From Amaranthus tricolor (Eukaryota > Streptophyta > Magnoliopsida > Caryophyllales > Amaranthaceae), in contig NC_080047.1 of assembly GCF_026212465.1 (NCBI RefSeq), forward strand, positions 35,613,144 to 35,677,143: a stretch of DNA of 64,000 bases, in the 5' to 3' direction. Position numbers and translations under genes: made by a program. The notes under the pieces were generated by a model. That model was not told where the DNA came from. It saw only the letters and a list, made by a program, of their open reading frames with translations, and did no database searches. How positions within the stretch are numbered: position 1 is the first letter of the stretch; each line of letters opens with the position of its first letter. This document shows, piece after piece, positions 23,183 through 36,444 of the stretch.

Positions 23183-25617
23183 TGTAACATTTGAGAAATT
23201 AATAATTTAAGACGAGTGAATTTAAGAGAATTATTAGTACGAGAATGACCTTAAATATACATGATATAAATATATTCTCAAATTAATTTCTTCCCTCTCT
23301 TACTTTTCTTTTATTTTGATTAAAGTATCAAAAAATAAAAAATAAAAAATAAAAAATAAAAGCCTCATTTCTCTCTCTCTCTCTCTCATTCGAATGAACT
23401 CAAAGGAAGCAGGCATTCATCATCTTCTTCCTTTAGCCATTCGAACGAAGCTGCATCAATCCCACCTTCTCCAAATTCGAACTAGAGACCAAAAAGGAAA
23501 TCAGTATAAGCAATCCCTTTCTACTGCTATTCAAAATTAGGGCAAAGCTAAACTTCAATCATCTTCTACCTTGAGTTCTCACAAGATTCATTGCAAATCT
23601 TCATCTCCTTGCCAATAGTTTGGGTGAACCAAAACTCCATGAATGTGCTATTCTTCTTATTTGATTATTGGTGTAAACAAACTAAGGTTTGAATCTCCCA
23701 ATTTCTATGTGTAATTTTACTCCATTCTTCTCTTATAATTCTGATTTTCCTCTCAAGAACCGAACCCTAGCCCATCTTTGATTAGATTTTCAGGTAACAT
23801 CAATATTTTTGTAGGATTTTCTTCCATTGAAGTAGTAAAACAGCAAACAGCAACCGAATCCTCCCCTTCCCAAGCCCCTATTCTGCCGAAAATGGGGGAA
23901 AACAAGTGAAATTTGGTCTTGTTTGTTTAAACATCGAAATCCAAGTCAAACACAAATTTGTGAAATCTGTTTTGTTTGTGTTTCTTGTTGCCGCCAAACA
24001 GAGGTAAATCCTCCTTGATCCTTTTTTTTCTTTTCCTTAATATTTATGTTCTCATTCATATAAGGTTAGTTTCAATGGCTTGTACATTCTTTTATCATGT
24101 ATTAAACCCTAAATTTTGATGAATCTTGGAAATTTATATGAGTTAATTGGATAAATTCTTAATTGAGAGTCCTATGGAAAATGTGTTACTAGTAAGTTGT
24201 GTGATGATGAGAATTTAAGTGTGGATTATAATTTTAGTAGAAGATTATTCTAATGACTTGGTTTTGATTAGTGTAGTGTCCTTGAATATGATGGTAGTTT
24301 TAATTTGATGGCCAAGGAGGAATTAAATGGAGCTAGTATGTGTAAATTTATCATGATGATTGTGGTGGATACAAATTCAAGAGATAAGGTACATGTCATT
24401 GAGAATTGTTGATATTGGTGAATGTATTGAATAATTAATTTTTCTTGAATGGATTAGGAGACTCTCACAAAAATCATTGTTTTATTTAAGTGAATAGTTT
24501 GACAATAAGGAAGAGATTATTGGACTTGGATTGTAGTTTTGAATGCGTATATTGTGGTTAATTGGAAATATTAAGAGAATTTTAGAGATGAGTATTAGTC
24601 TGGATCACAATTATAATATCTTGATGACATATTAGAGATTTGAGTTAGAACGTGCATCATTCATTAATAATTAGATTTGCTAAAGTAGACTTTTGGTTTG
24701 ATCTATAGACATAGGAGAAGATGTAGTAAGTTGTAGTTTAGTAATTTAGCATCGAATGCTCTTTCGTGATGTTGTGATTTGTTATGCTTCAAGAGGCGAC
24801 ATCAACGAGGAACCTTTCTAATGATTGCGGAGAACCAGATTTAGCTCCTTGAAGCATCTTTGGTGGGTAGTAGCGGTCCCTTAAAGGGTCTAGCCAAACT
24901 ACAGTTTTGAAAATTGTTTTATTAAAGTTTGTGAAATTTATATTGTTGAGATAAATTTGTTATGAATGATTATGCTGATATTGATATGTTCAATGGATCG
25001 GGCTCACGAGCAGGTCATTGACGGAGTAGAAGGAAGATCTCCCTTACTCCCTATTTTGAGGTTAATTGTCATTCAAATATTGACTAGCCTTATCCGAGAA
25101 TGACATAGCCTTAGAGCTATGGTTGTTCCTCTCAACTAGACTCCCTATGCGCACATCGATCTAGGAAACTGATGTTGCTTTTAAACCTATGTTTTGAATT
25201 ACTGTGTTTTGTTGTTTTGGATTGTTACTTTTCATTCAATTTAACCTGACCCCCTGTTGTTTCCATCTTTTGGATTGTTTATAGATCGGAATCGGTCGGG
25301 AACGATGGGTTAGCGGTGTTGATTAGAGTTCCAAGGATGTTATATTGAGCTGAGCACGTGTGAATTTGTAGTTTTGTATTAGGTTTTTGATAAATGTACA
25401 TTAGACTTGGTTGTGTTGGTTATATTAGACTTATAGAGTGAATTTTATGATTACTTTGTATTTTAGTCAGATGTTTGGTTGAGAATTAGCTGAATTAGTT
25501 ATGTTAAAGAACCGGTAACTCCTTTGCTCAAGTTTTGGAAGTGTGATTTAAGTTTCTAGGTAAATAAACCCCGTGATGACCCTGTTTACTCAGTCAACAG
25601 TAAGTCGGGTTGTTACA
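23183..25617 (+). repeat. Gypsy 3' LTR, about 2.4 kb
   Basis: It runs from TGTAACATTTGAG, just after the GGTAGAA tract, to GGGTTGTTACA. The terminal heptamers TGTAACA/TGTTACA are inverted repeats. It contains a short (AAAAAT)n run and a CT run near 23335-23390. Confidence 0.88.
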
Positions 25618-25768
25618 CTTTTGACCTCAAAATTTTGCGTATTAGAGTAACTCTTCAAGGCGTTTCTAGAACTCCAGTGGGGTGAAATCAGGGCAAAAGG
25701 GTTCCTGTTCCTCTATCTCTAAGCCCTGACTCTTCCTCTTGGCCCGTTCCCTCTCTTGTTGGGACGAG

Positions 25769-25769
<1 letters not shown>

Positions 25770-25808
<39 letters not shown>
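25770..25808. repeat. (CT)n microsatellite
   Basis: An uninterrupted CT run inside the CACTA accessory-gene remnant. Confidence 0.95.
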
Positions 25809-25811
<3 letters not shown>

Positions 25812-26269
25812 GTTCTAAGTTTGTTCATTGTGTTCCGGTACCGAAGAGAGCATCGAGCATACTATGCTTTGTAGACATCCTTGTCAATGCTAGGATGCCA
25901 CTTGTAGCATTTCTAATTTTATATTAAAATACAAAAAATTTATATTAATTTTACGTATTATATCTAACTCCATTTGAATTGATTGAATGTAACTAGCATA
26001 TACCTTAAATTCGTCCGAATAAAATTTTTTAATTGACTCTGGCACCTTTTTTCAAGAAGTGCCACTAGGGTCCAGAGACAACTTAAACGTCTTTCCGATT
26101 TTGAACGTGTCTTCTAGGGTTTGACTCCGCTGAAGCATCAAATCTAAAAAAGTACAATTAATATGTATATTCTATTATTTAACAACAAATACACAAAAAA
26201 CTAACATGTTTTATTTAATACAATATTATTTAACCAGTAGCATTATTTAGCAAAAATTATGCAACAATT

Positions 26270-26860
26270 CAGAAATTAACCTAGTAGCATTATTTGTTAA
26301 AAACAACCAAAAAAACTAACATGCATTATTTCACAAAAAAAAAAACCAACATTTCAAAAGATAACCCAGTAGCATTATTTAACATAAAAAACCCATAAAA
26401 CATCCATTATTTAACATAAAATTAAGACAAACAAAAACCCAAAAAATCATGCATTATTTAACATAAAACTAACATGTAGTAGCATTATTTAACAAAAACA
26501 ACCAGAAAAAAAAAAACAAAACTAACATGCATTATTCCACCAGAAATTTCGAAAACCCAAACAACCAAAAATTCCACCAGAAATTTCGAAAACCCAACAA
26601 TCCAAAATTTTGAAAAAAACCAGAAATTCCACCAGAAATTCAACCCAATATTCAACTCTAAATTCAACAATAAATTCAAAAGAATTCGAAATATTAACAT
26701 GCACATGTACGTATTCCAGAAATTCAAAAAAATCCCAAAAAAAACCTAACAAATTCGAAAGAAAAAAAACCAAAAAACACAAACAACCCAACACACAGCA
26801 TACATGCATGTGTTCCAAACAATTCGGAAAGAAAAAACCCAAAAAAAATAAAGCATAAGT
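26270..26860. repeat. Degenerate A/C-rich repeats in CACTA intronic DNA
   Basis: The phrase AGTAGCATTATTTAACA recurs about every 40-60 bp from 26236 to 26500. CCACCAGAAATTTCGAAAACCC occurs twice (about 26537 and 26574). Open frames here are low-complexity and not genes. Confidence 0.7.
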
Positions 26861-27335
26861 AAGGTAACATACCTATGAAGATGAGCATTATAAAAGATGA
26901 AGAATCAAAATCAGCATTAGAAAATCCACATTGCACATGTATTCCAAAAAAACAACTTCAAATTAATAACATATTTGAATAAACAGAAAATGAAAAATTA
27001 AAGATGAAATCTACATTACACGAGTTAGAATCAAAATCACCTAAAAACGTTAACATTGACCGGAAAAAATGCTCCCAAAACGTCGCTGGAAAATGGTTGG
27101 AAAAGTCACCGGAAAAAGATAACACTTGAATATTAAAAAAATGATTTAAGGTTGAAGAAATATGTAAGTAGCATATTGAAGATTAGGGAATTAAGTTAGA
27201 ATAAAGAACAATTGAGAATGAGAGAAGAACTGAAAGTGAAGTGTGGGAAATGACGGGTGGGAACTTGGTTTATATAAGCTAAGCTATGGGACAATGCACT
27301 TTGTCGCCGAGTATGTCACATAAAATTTAAACGTT

Positions 27336-27800
<465 letters not shown>

Positions 27801-27959
27801 TTGTTACGCATGGTTAATATTATTATTATTTGAAATATTTGTAAAAGAAATTATTATTTGAGAGTTATATAGGAATTTGAAATAATAATGAATAAAAAAA
27901 AGAACAAACAATAAAAATATTTAAAGTCAAATACAATAAAATGAAACAGTATATTAATT

Positions 27960-29280
27960 TATACTTATAATAGTTTATATCCTCTTCACTCTCATCACTA
28001 AAATATTCAGCATCATCATTTTGCTCTTCACCGGAAAATATTAGATCAACATCAGCATCTTCTTCAAGAATTGTTGTCGACGGTTCTGGTTCATCATCGC
28101 ACTCAATAAACTATCCAGAAGGATCGCGGAGCGATGTCTCAACATTGTCTTCATAAGAGACTTGACATTGTATGCGTTGTTCCTCTTGGAATGTGCTAAC
28201 ATCTACGTCATTGGATATAGCAACACTAACTTGATATATCTTTGGCCTGACTTTACACATAGCTCGCCAATCTCGTAAATTTCGTCTTAAACTTGGATAT
28301 GGCATGTAATAAACTTTAGTAGCTTGACTACAAGCACAAATGGGTCATACTTTCCATACGACCAATTGATGTGGATGTCTACTATCTGATAGCGTTCGTG
28401 AACACGTGTGCCGCTTCCACGTCCATGGCGAGTTGGGTCATACCAGTGGCATTTGAATAAGGTCACTCTCTTTATTGGCATTGCCGGATATTCAAGCTCT
28501 ATAATCTCTTTAAGCCGACTGTAGAAGTCATCTCCATCTTGACTGTCATCGACTGCTTTAACACACACTCCGCTATTGTCTGCAGCTTTTATCGTAGCAT
28601 GTTTGTTAGTGTGAAACTTATAACCATTGACTTAACAGATATTATAACTTTTTACATATTTCAAAGGTCCTTATGCCATGCCTTTCGGTATTTGACCGTT
28701 CGGAGCATAATCGAAATAACCGGCAAAAGCCTGTACAAAAAAAAAATTGAGTTAGAGTAAATAATCAACAATGTCACTGGAAAAACAATATAAACTTACG
28801 TATAGTTTGAAGAATATTGGAAGCAGGCACAGTAGAATGTAGCTGACTTGTGAACCTTCTCAGATAGGGTTCAACCTCAGGAAAATTCATCAGAACATAC
28901 CGATGTGCAATTTGAAAGAACACCTGATCTATCATTATTGTCATCGCCATCATCGTGCATAGGGAGGTCTCTATATCTACATCGTACCCCTGGCTCGAAG
29001 TAATGAGATACAAAATGTGAAGCTTCTTTAGTAAGATATTGATTGCACATTGACACTTCAACATAGGCTTTGTTTCAAACATTGAGTTTTAGATGCCGTA
29101 AGTACCTATATGTAAATATTAATTAGACAAGACATATCAAATAAATGAAAAAACATTAATATTAATTGGATGACGTGCACATACCTTTCGAATGGATACA
29201 TCCACCTATATTGAACGGGTCCAGCTATTCTTGCCTCGTATGGTAAATGGACGGGTCAATGCTCCATGCAATCATAGAAT
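27960..29280 (-). pseudogene. CACTA transposase (TNPD type), C-terminal remnant
   Basis: Minus-strand pieces in order: 29280-29170, including AGPVQYRWMYPFER, and 29082-28800, with HRYVLMNFPEVEPYL (DUF4218-type region); then 28568-28111, with LFKCHWYDPTRHG, KYDPFVLV and VYYMPYPSLRRN (DUF4216-type region); and an acidic tail (28110-27985). A frame change near 28310, where VV-SQATK is expected, and stops in the first piece show inactivation. Upstream catalytic domains are absent. Confidence 0.8.
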
Positions 29281-29344
29281 CATGGGAGGAAGATCTTCTC
29301 TAATTTGCACAGTATATAACTGGTATTTCAGTCTCTAACTTCAT

Positions 29345-29566
<222 letters not shown>

Positions 29567-30093
29567 AAAAGATTATATATAATAATTACACACGAATAAA
29601 ATGAATAATAAACATACAAATATTACATAATATGCATAACATATATAGATAATAACCACAATTAATTTTAATACATACATATATATAATAATAATCATAC
29701 ATGTATAAAATTAAATAAATACAATAATAAAAACATTAGAAATATACCTTTTCATGTAACCAGCTTTTCTCCGTTCACAAGTAAATACTACACTTTGAGA
29801 AAATTTATTGTGTTTGCCTATGAACGACTAACACATTTATCTGTATATATAAGCAAAAGCAAACAACAATCATTAAGCGACAAAATAGGCGACATTAATC
29901 TAATTCTGAAATTAGAATGTTATTTTTATCACGCCAATATTTTTATGCGATAAAATTTGATTAGGCGACAAACTATGCGACACTATATTTTTGTCGCAGG
30001 CTTGCGACAATAAATTTTGGCGCCTATTTTGTCGCATAACTTCTCACCTCAGATTTTCAATTTATCGCCAAATTGATATGTTTTTGTAGTCAA

Positions 30094-30614
30094 ATTTTTT
30101 GAATGGTAGATGAAGTTTTTTTTAAATTTGCATGGTATTCCCTCCGTTTCTTTTTGTTCTTCCCGTTTACTTTTGGCATAGCTTTCAAAGTAAATTTTAA
30201 ACCTCAATATCTCTAAATACACATAATAAAAATTATAAAAAATACAGAATAAAAAAGTATACATTAAGACGAATCTAACGAGATCTCACATGGATCATTA
30301 AATTTATCATCCTTTATTCTCTTGGTACTTAATTATTGATTATTGATTTAAAAAAATTGGAATGTGTCTTCTGGTGTACCAAAATCGAGTCACCTGGCTA
30401 GCCAAGTTCTCTATTTCTTTTTTGCCATGTGCAATTTGTGCCTGAATAATGTAGTCATGTACATTATTTAAAGCATCTACTAGAAACGAGAATTAATGCT
30501 TTGACCATGGCATTTATTCTTGATTGGTGCCGAGTGTATCCAAATTCTAATTTGTAATCAAAATTCTATTTTGTATTGTGATAGTAAATGAAGTATATCC
30601 TATGTCCTCTATTT
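30094..30614. other. Spacer containing a Stowaway-like MITE start
   Basis: At 30138 the sequence TTCCCTCCGTTTCTTTTTG begins a repeat also seen at 62428-62681, in the same orientation. It is also found, reversed, in the two halves flanking 45326-48196. The match runs to about 30300. The right end is unclear. No gene is visible. Confidence 0.5.
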
Positions 30615-30619
30615 CTTAT

Positions 30620-30888
30620 TGTCAAGGAACCAACTCAACCAAAAGCTTAAGCTGATGGTTGAGGCTCCAAGATATGTTATATACTCTAACACGCCCCCTC
30701 ACACGAGACCCCATTGAGCTAGAATTGTGGATGCGCATAGGCGCTGAATATTCCACTTTAAATGAGGGGTGGTTGAGATTCGAACCCGTGACCTCTCACG
30801 TTGGTTTCTGATACCATGTCAAGGAACCAACTCAACCAAAAGCTTAAGCTAATGGTTGAGGCCCCAGGATATGTTATATACTCTAACA
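30620..30888 (-). mobile_element. Complete TRIM (miniature LTR retrotransposon)
   Basis: Two 72-bp LTRs (30620-30691 and 30817-30888; three differences) read TGTTAGAGTATATAACATAT...CCTTGACA on the minus strand. A primer site TGGTATCAGAAA lies inside the right LTR (30805-30816) and a polypurine tract GTGAGGGGGCG inside the left. The target duplication CTTAT is at 30615-30619 and 30889-30893. The 125-bp interior has no coding capacity, so movement depends on enzymes from a full-length element. Confidence 0.97.
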
Positions 30889-30893
30889 CTTAT

Positions 30894-31666
30894 TACGGTT
30901 TGGCTGTGCACTAAAAATAAGAAATGAGAATTTTACTCTAAAAAAGACTAAAATAATCAGGGGAGTTTTGAGCATGTTTAACATGTTCAGTATATGTTAA
31001 GTGTTTAAAGATACAAAGTTGTTAATTTTTTAATTTCGATTGCATTGGAATTTTTTTATTTGTGTCTCGTTGATATTCAGAGGAATAACTTTGTTATTAT
31101 TAATAATTATCACGTTCAAGTAATATCTGATCTGCAATTTAACTCAAGAATCAATGCACTCCTTTTAAATTAAATCTGAAGTTAAGTGAAAAATATAAAG
31201 CAAATGTTACCTTGAAGATAAAACATTCAAATGAATAATTCTTGGAATGGATATATTAACATTATTTTTACATTTTAGACATTTTTTCAATCTTTATTTT
31301 TGTTTTTTATGATAGCTAGAAAATGCTACGGCGGTTAAATAGTGCATAAACTGGATGCTATTATGTGGAAAAATCTTACAAAAATACAATTGTTGCAATT
31401 TTATGAAAACTAAATGCTATTATGTGGAATTTCCCGATATAATACTTCTAAGCATAACGATTTTAGTTTCCCAGGAGAGTTTACACTTTCAACAAAATGT
31501 GCGTGCTTTATATAATAATTAATAGCCATAACTATTTTAGTTTCCAACAGAAGTTTTAGACTATTTAATTGATTTGTAAGGAGGCTACGTAGCAAGATTT
31601 TATATATTTTCAACTCCAATTTTTCAACTTCTATGTGGGAAGGTGGTTGTTCAATTAGAGTATTTA
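30894..31666. other. AT-rich intergenic
   Basis: No gene or element is recognised. The words 'TGCTATTATGTGGAA' recur near 31357 and 31412. Confidence 0.4.
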
Positions 31667-32030
31667 CTAGTATAGAAGGTCGTGCAATGTACGAATTTAT
31701 GAGTATAAAATATATAAAAATAAAACTTCAAAGATATATATTATATTGATTTAATTTATCGAATGCATGACTTTGTAAAACAAAAAATAAATATTGATTT
31801 TTTAAATTTAATTATCGAATACATTATTTTTTCACTTAATTAAATATATCAAATTATAGGTTAGATATAGAATTGCAATAATAAATCATATAAATACGTT
31901 AACTAATATATCTCCAATATAATATTCTAAATTAGGTAAATATTGTCATGTAATCAACTATCATCATTAAAATAATTTCTTTTGTCAAGACTACCTAAAG
32001 ATGACATTTGTCATTTTTCATCACTTTTAT
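31667..32030 (-). mobile_element. Putative Helitron 3' terminus, interrupted by copia
   Basis: Minus-strand hairpin TCGTACATTGCACGA followed by CTAG at 31667-31670, as at 3066 and 43956. About 87 bp just before the copia insertion (from 31944) recur just after it (from 36673), so the copia landed inside a tandem duplication of about 100 bp. The Helitron 5' end was not found. Confidence 0.4.
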
Positions 32031-32240
32031 TGATTCGAAGTAAGAATCTAGTTTTTGGGTTTAAGTCTGTGTTTATTGTATTGCATTCAAAACTGTTTAC
32101 AAGGTAATATTTATATACACCTATGATAACTTAGGTTTTCCTAAAATACAGATTACACAATATTATATTTATGTAAACTTCCATAATTAATGATATTCTG
32201 TGATATTCTGTGAATATCATTTTATTTTCATATTTTAACA
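32031..32240 (-). repeat. 3' LTR of the copia element
   Basis: TGTTAAAATATG...TTCGAATCA on the minus strand; partner of 36445-36654. Confidence 0.96.
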
Positions 32241-32251
32241 CTCCGCCTCAA

Positions 32252-35200
32252 GTTGGGTCGTAGGGTCACCAACACCCAACTTGGACAGTGATTCTTCAAA
32301 AGGTAGAGCTCTTACTGCTTTTGTAAGAATGTATGTTAACTGGTCTTCAGACCTCACATGAGGAAGTTTTATCACCTTGGCCTCCAAGTTTTCTTTTATG
32401 AAGTGTCTATCCAGTTCAACGTGTTTTGTGCGGTGTTGGACTGGGTTCTTTGATATATTGATAGCAGCTTAATTATTGCAGAAGAGTTTGCAGCTCTTTG
32501 TTGGAGTATAGCCGAGTTTAGTCAGCAGCTTCCTTAGCCATAGAATTTCAGTAACAGCCTTTGCAACTCCTCGAAATTCAGCTTCACTACTGGACAGAGC
32601 AACAACCTTTTGTTTCTTGCTTCTCCAAGTTACCAGATTTCCTCCTACTAGAGTGAAGTATCCCGATGTTGACTTCCTATCATCTTTGTCACCTGCCCAA
32701 TCAGCATCAGTGTAGGTGACTAAATCCAAGTGACCATTCTTTCGATACAATATACCTCTTCCTGGGTTTCCTTTGAGATACCTCAAGATCCTGAATATTG
32801 CTTCCATGTGTTGGACTTGAGGCTTATGCATGAACCGACTCATAACTCCTATTGCATATGCGATATCTGGTCTTGTATGTGCCAGATAAATAAGTTTTCC
32901 TACCAGCCGTGGGTATTGGACAAGGTCCGTTAGTTCACCCTCTTGTTTCATGTGTAAACCATGATTTACCATTATTGATGTGTCAATAGGCTTGCAATAT
33001 AGCATCCCTGTCTCAGCTAGCAAATCCAGAACATACTTCCTTTAGGATATGAAAACGCCTTTGTGGGATCGCAGAACTTCTATCCCCAAGATATATTTAA
33101 GCCCTCCAAGGTCTTTCATCTCGAATTCCTGAAATAGCTTACTCTTAAGAGTCTTAATTTCATCCTTATCATCTTCTGAGTAGTCAACCCCATAGGTCTG
33201 AGTGTAAAACCCCTTCGCTACAAGTCGAGCTTTGTGCCTTTCTATAGTCATAGTAAATACCCATCTGCATCCCACCACCTTCTTTCCATTCGGGAGGATA
33301 CATTTTTCCCATGTGTCGTTCCTTTTAAGAGCATTGATCTCCTCTTCCATAGCTTTCCTCCAATGATCACTTTTAAGAGCTTCTTTTATGGTGTCTGGAA
33401 TTTCGGTTGTGTACAATGTTGCATTGAAGGCCAGGGCACTTTGTGACATATTTTCTTCTCTTGGACCATCAACTGGGTATTTCGAACGTTTTGTTTCGTA
33501 ATCTGGATCATATCTCTTCGGAGGAATGCCTCGGGTGGATTGAGGTGGTAATATGTATCTCTTACTGCTTTGATGGTTCAGATCACTTGTCTCCCTATCT
33601 TTTCCTGTAACAACATGCTCATGATCAGTAGTAATCTCAATAGGGTTAGTATCCAGAGTATTACCTTCATCGACTACCTGACTCACCTGATGATCAGACA
33701 GGTCTGGAGGAGGCACAAGAGGTGTGGGTTGTGCAGCTTGGAGAGACAGTTCAGTGGCATTGCCGACTTGCTATTTGGGGTCCGGGTCTGACATCCGTGG
33801 ACTAGTTACCCATCTGAAATCGTCACTTTCCTTCTCCCCCTGACATCGAAGATGGTTATAGTAGAATTCGGTTTCGATGAAATCACAATCCATCGTGGTA
33901 TACATTCTCTGAGTGAGTGGATCAAAACATCGATACCCTTTTTGATTTCTCCTATATCCCAAAAATCCACACTTAACCGCTCTAGGTTCAAGTTTGTTTC
34001 GCAGTCTCGTAGGGCAATGGACATAGACTGTGCACCCAAAGATTCTAGGTGGTAGTGAATGAGATGATGGTATGGTTATATAAGATTGAAGTGTTTCAAG
34101 AAGGGTTTTATGGTTAAGACTTTGGGTAGGTAGTTTATTGGTTACGTAATTAGCTGTGGCAACAGCTTCGGGCCAAATATATGCGGGAACATGGGATTCA
34201 AGCATGATGGCACGAGTAATTTCAAGCAAAGTTATGTTCTTCCGCTCGGCAATGCCATTTTGTTGAGGTGTATCAGGACAAGTGGTTTGATGGATATGCC
34301 CTTTACTAGTAAGGAATTGATGCATATCAGAGTTAATATATTCTCTACCATTATCAGTTCTCAAAATGCGGGGTTGTGTTTGGAATTGGGTGCATGTCAT
34401 ATGGTAAAAATCAACAAATGTTTCAAACACTTAAGAGTTATGTTTCAGAAAATAAATCCAGCTCATCCGGGTACAGTCATCAATAAAAACAACATAATAT
34501 GTAAAACCATGGATTCTTATTTCGGGTACCGGACCCTAGACATCTGAATGAATAAGCATAAATGGAGAAATAGCTTTATTCAAACTACTAGAATATGAGT
34601 GTTTTTGGCTTTTCACAAGAATACAAGTTTCACATTTAAAGTTTGTTTTTAAACCAGCTAATGAAGGAAAAAGCTTCTCCAGATACCCTACGGATGGATT
34701 TCCAAGACGCCGATGTCAAGTCCAAAGTTGTTTTTCCCGTGACTCATGAGCAAGAACTGCTTTGCCTTGTTGAGCTGTCTCGTCCAAGTAGTATAGTCCA
34801 CCTCTCTCAATACTACGCCCAATAGTTTGTCCTGTCTAAGTATCCTGCACAATACAAGAACCGGGTTTCATGAGCACAGTACAATTGAGATCTCTTGTAA
34901 GTTGACTTACCGACAAGAGTTTATGTGAAAGGGCAGGCACAAATAAACAATTATTCAGAGTGACTTTTTTAGAAAAAGAAATAGTCCCGGCTCCTTCAAC
35001 TTTAGTTCCCTCCCCATTTATGGTTTTGATTATTTTTTTTTTTGAGGTTCCTCATACGTCAAAAAATCATTCGGGTCATAAGACATAGTATCTGTGGCCC
35101 CACAATCGAAAATCCAACCACTCTTGAAAACGGATAAGGCAAAACATGACATATGTTTGCCTTCACCCACGTGCCCCCCCTTTATTTAAAGGATTATCAA

Positions 35201-36347
35201 TTCCTTTAAAAGGGCTTCCCCTTTCATCTTCCCTGAACCCTAGGTTCTCACTCGCTTCATTTGGGCTGTTTTTGGGTTTATCTTCTCCTTCCCTTTCTCT
35301 GCTACCGAAAACTCCCGTTAGGGCCACACTTGGTTCCTTCCTCTGCTCATCAATGGTGAGTTCATCTCCTTGACCCACTGTTGTTCTCCCTGTGGTTTTG
35401 ACTTGCTCAATATTCCTGGCCGCCGGTTTGCTTGCTTTATTCTTTGCATCTGGCCACCAATCTGGGTAGCCTACCGGTTTGAAACACTCGTTCTTGGTGT
35501 GTCTTGTGCCACCACAATGAGTGCACTTCAAGTGACTCTTATCATCATCCCTCCGGTAAGGCCTTTCGATTTTTCTTGCCATAAAAACTCCCCCTGAGCC
35601 CGATGAGTTTAGATCTAATGAGGGCTCTTGTCTCATGATTCCCCTCCTCATTGTTTCACGCCTAATGCTAGCATAGGCTTCTTTCACAGTGGGGAAAGGG
35701 TCTTAGAAAAGCAAATATCTCCTGTCTTTGTCAAATGTTTCGTTAATTCTTGCTAAAATTGATATAATCGATTATTTTGTGTTAACTGGTTATAGATGAT
35801 GATGTCGTTTGGGTCTTTCATAGGATTTGGTTGTCTCTTATCTATCTCCTTCCATAGAGTTATTAATCTGCTGTAGTATTTTTTCGATTGGTTCACCTCC
35901 TTGCTGTATTTTGTTGGCCTTGACTGTGAGATCGAAAACTTGCAATCCGTCCTTACCACTGCTGAAAACAGTCTCAATCCTCTCCCATAAGGTCTTTACT
36001 GTTGGAAAATCAAGAAATTGATTTACCAATTCTGGATCTATGTTTTCAATTATCTAAGAAATGACAATTGAATCATACCGGGCCCACTGGTTGTACCCTA
36101 GATCAGTTGTTGGTGGTGGTTCGGCAATGATGTGATTGAGCCGACCACGGCCACTAATGGCCAAGTGCATCAGCCTGGTCCATTTTGTGTAGTTTTGATT
36201 TGTCAGTTTTTCGGAAATTAAAAGGGGTGAACTAGTTATTGTTTCTATGGGTTGTTGATTAGGGTTTAACTGTCTGATCAGTTGCAACAACTGACCCATA
36301 ATTACTAGCTGGTCTGAGACAATGATGTCTCTAGAATCATCCTCCAT
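32252..36347 (-). pseudogene. copia gag-pol with multiple lesions
   Basis: Gag starts at the ATG 36345-36347. Frame changes occur around 36030 and 35880. A CCHC knuckle CTHCGGTRHTKNEC lies near 35500. The protease motif WIFDCGATDTMSYD (DCGA, where D-T/S-G is usual) is near 35100. The GAG-pre-integrase CETC is near 34635, and the integrase shows LRTDNGRE and NGIAERKN (34430-33771) with stops before it. RT runs 33716-33042. Directly after TYGVDYSE it jumps to DDKDEIKTLK, skipping about 370 bp that in the related copy at 14-2008 carry TFSPVAK through YVDDMIITG. RNase H (33023-32469) has a stop after LFCNN and a degenerate tail to about 32252. Confidence 0.92.
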
Positions 36348-36430
36348 TTTCAGGTGTTTTCAAACAGATAAGGTAAAAAAAAAGGGTAAATGATGAAATT
36401 GCTTGAATGATTTCTGCTTCAGATTCGTTC

Positions 36431-36444
36431 TGGCTTTGATACCA
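36431..36444 (-). promoter_or_regulatory. Primer binding site (initiator tRNA-Met)
   Basis: TGGTATCAAAGCCA directly follows the 5' LTR. One mismatch to the usual TGGTATCAGAGCCA. Confidence 0.88.

Larger units (their letters stand above)
22198..25617 (+). mobile_element. Ty3/gypsy fragment with inverted LTR ends
   Basis: A 3420-bp insertion is bounded by a perfect 5-bp target duplication CTTTT (22193-22197 and 25618-25622). Its right part is the 3' end of a gypsy pol (22501-22930), untranslated sequence and a 3' LTR (23183-25617). Its left 302 bp (22198-22499) are the inverted complement of the last 302 bp of that LTR (25316-25617). Thus both ends are U5 ends, TGTAACAACCC and GGGTTGTTACA. Such a form is expected from a rearranged (for example self-integrated) cDNA that then inserted. 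Confidence 0.92.
21281..26150 (-). pseudogene. CACTA accessory gene (Transposase_24-like), split by gypsy insertion
   Basis: Recognisable pieces on the minus strand: a segment around 25625-25770 with SSQQERERAKRK; on the other side of the gypsy insertion, 22192-22085 with SALPLPTYRGGPYSATRLREN; 22020-21905 with PTPYRLLLRTKGVRDSDGQ; and the C-terminus 21480-21281, with a short helix followed by a Gly/Ser/Arg-rich tail. The exon order matches the remnant at 4675-5460. A CT microsatellite (25770-25808), in-frame stops and the 3.4-kb insertion show it is dead. Exon limits are approximate. Confidence 0.55.

Noticed and set aside
26485..26936. Hydrophobic Phe/Leu-rich open frames
   Set aside because: Complement of A/C-rich degenerate repeats in the CACTA element.
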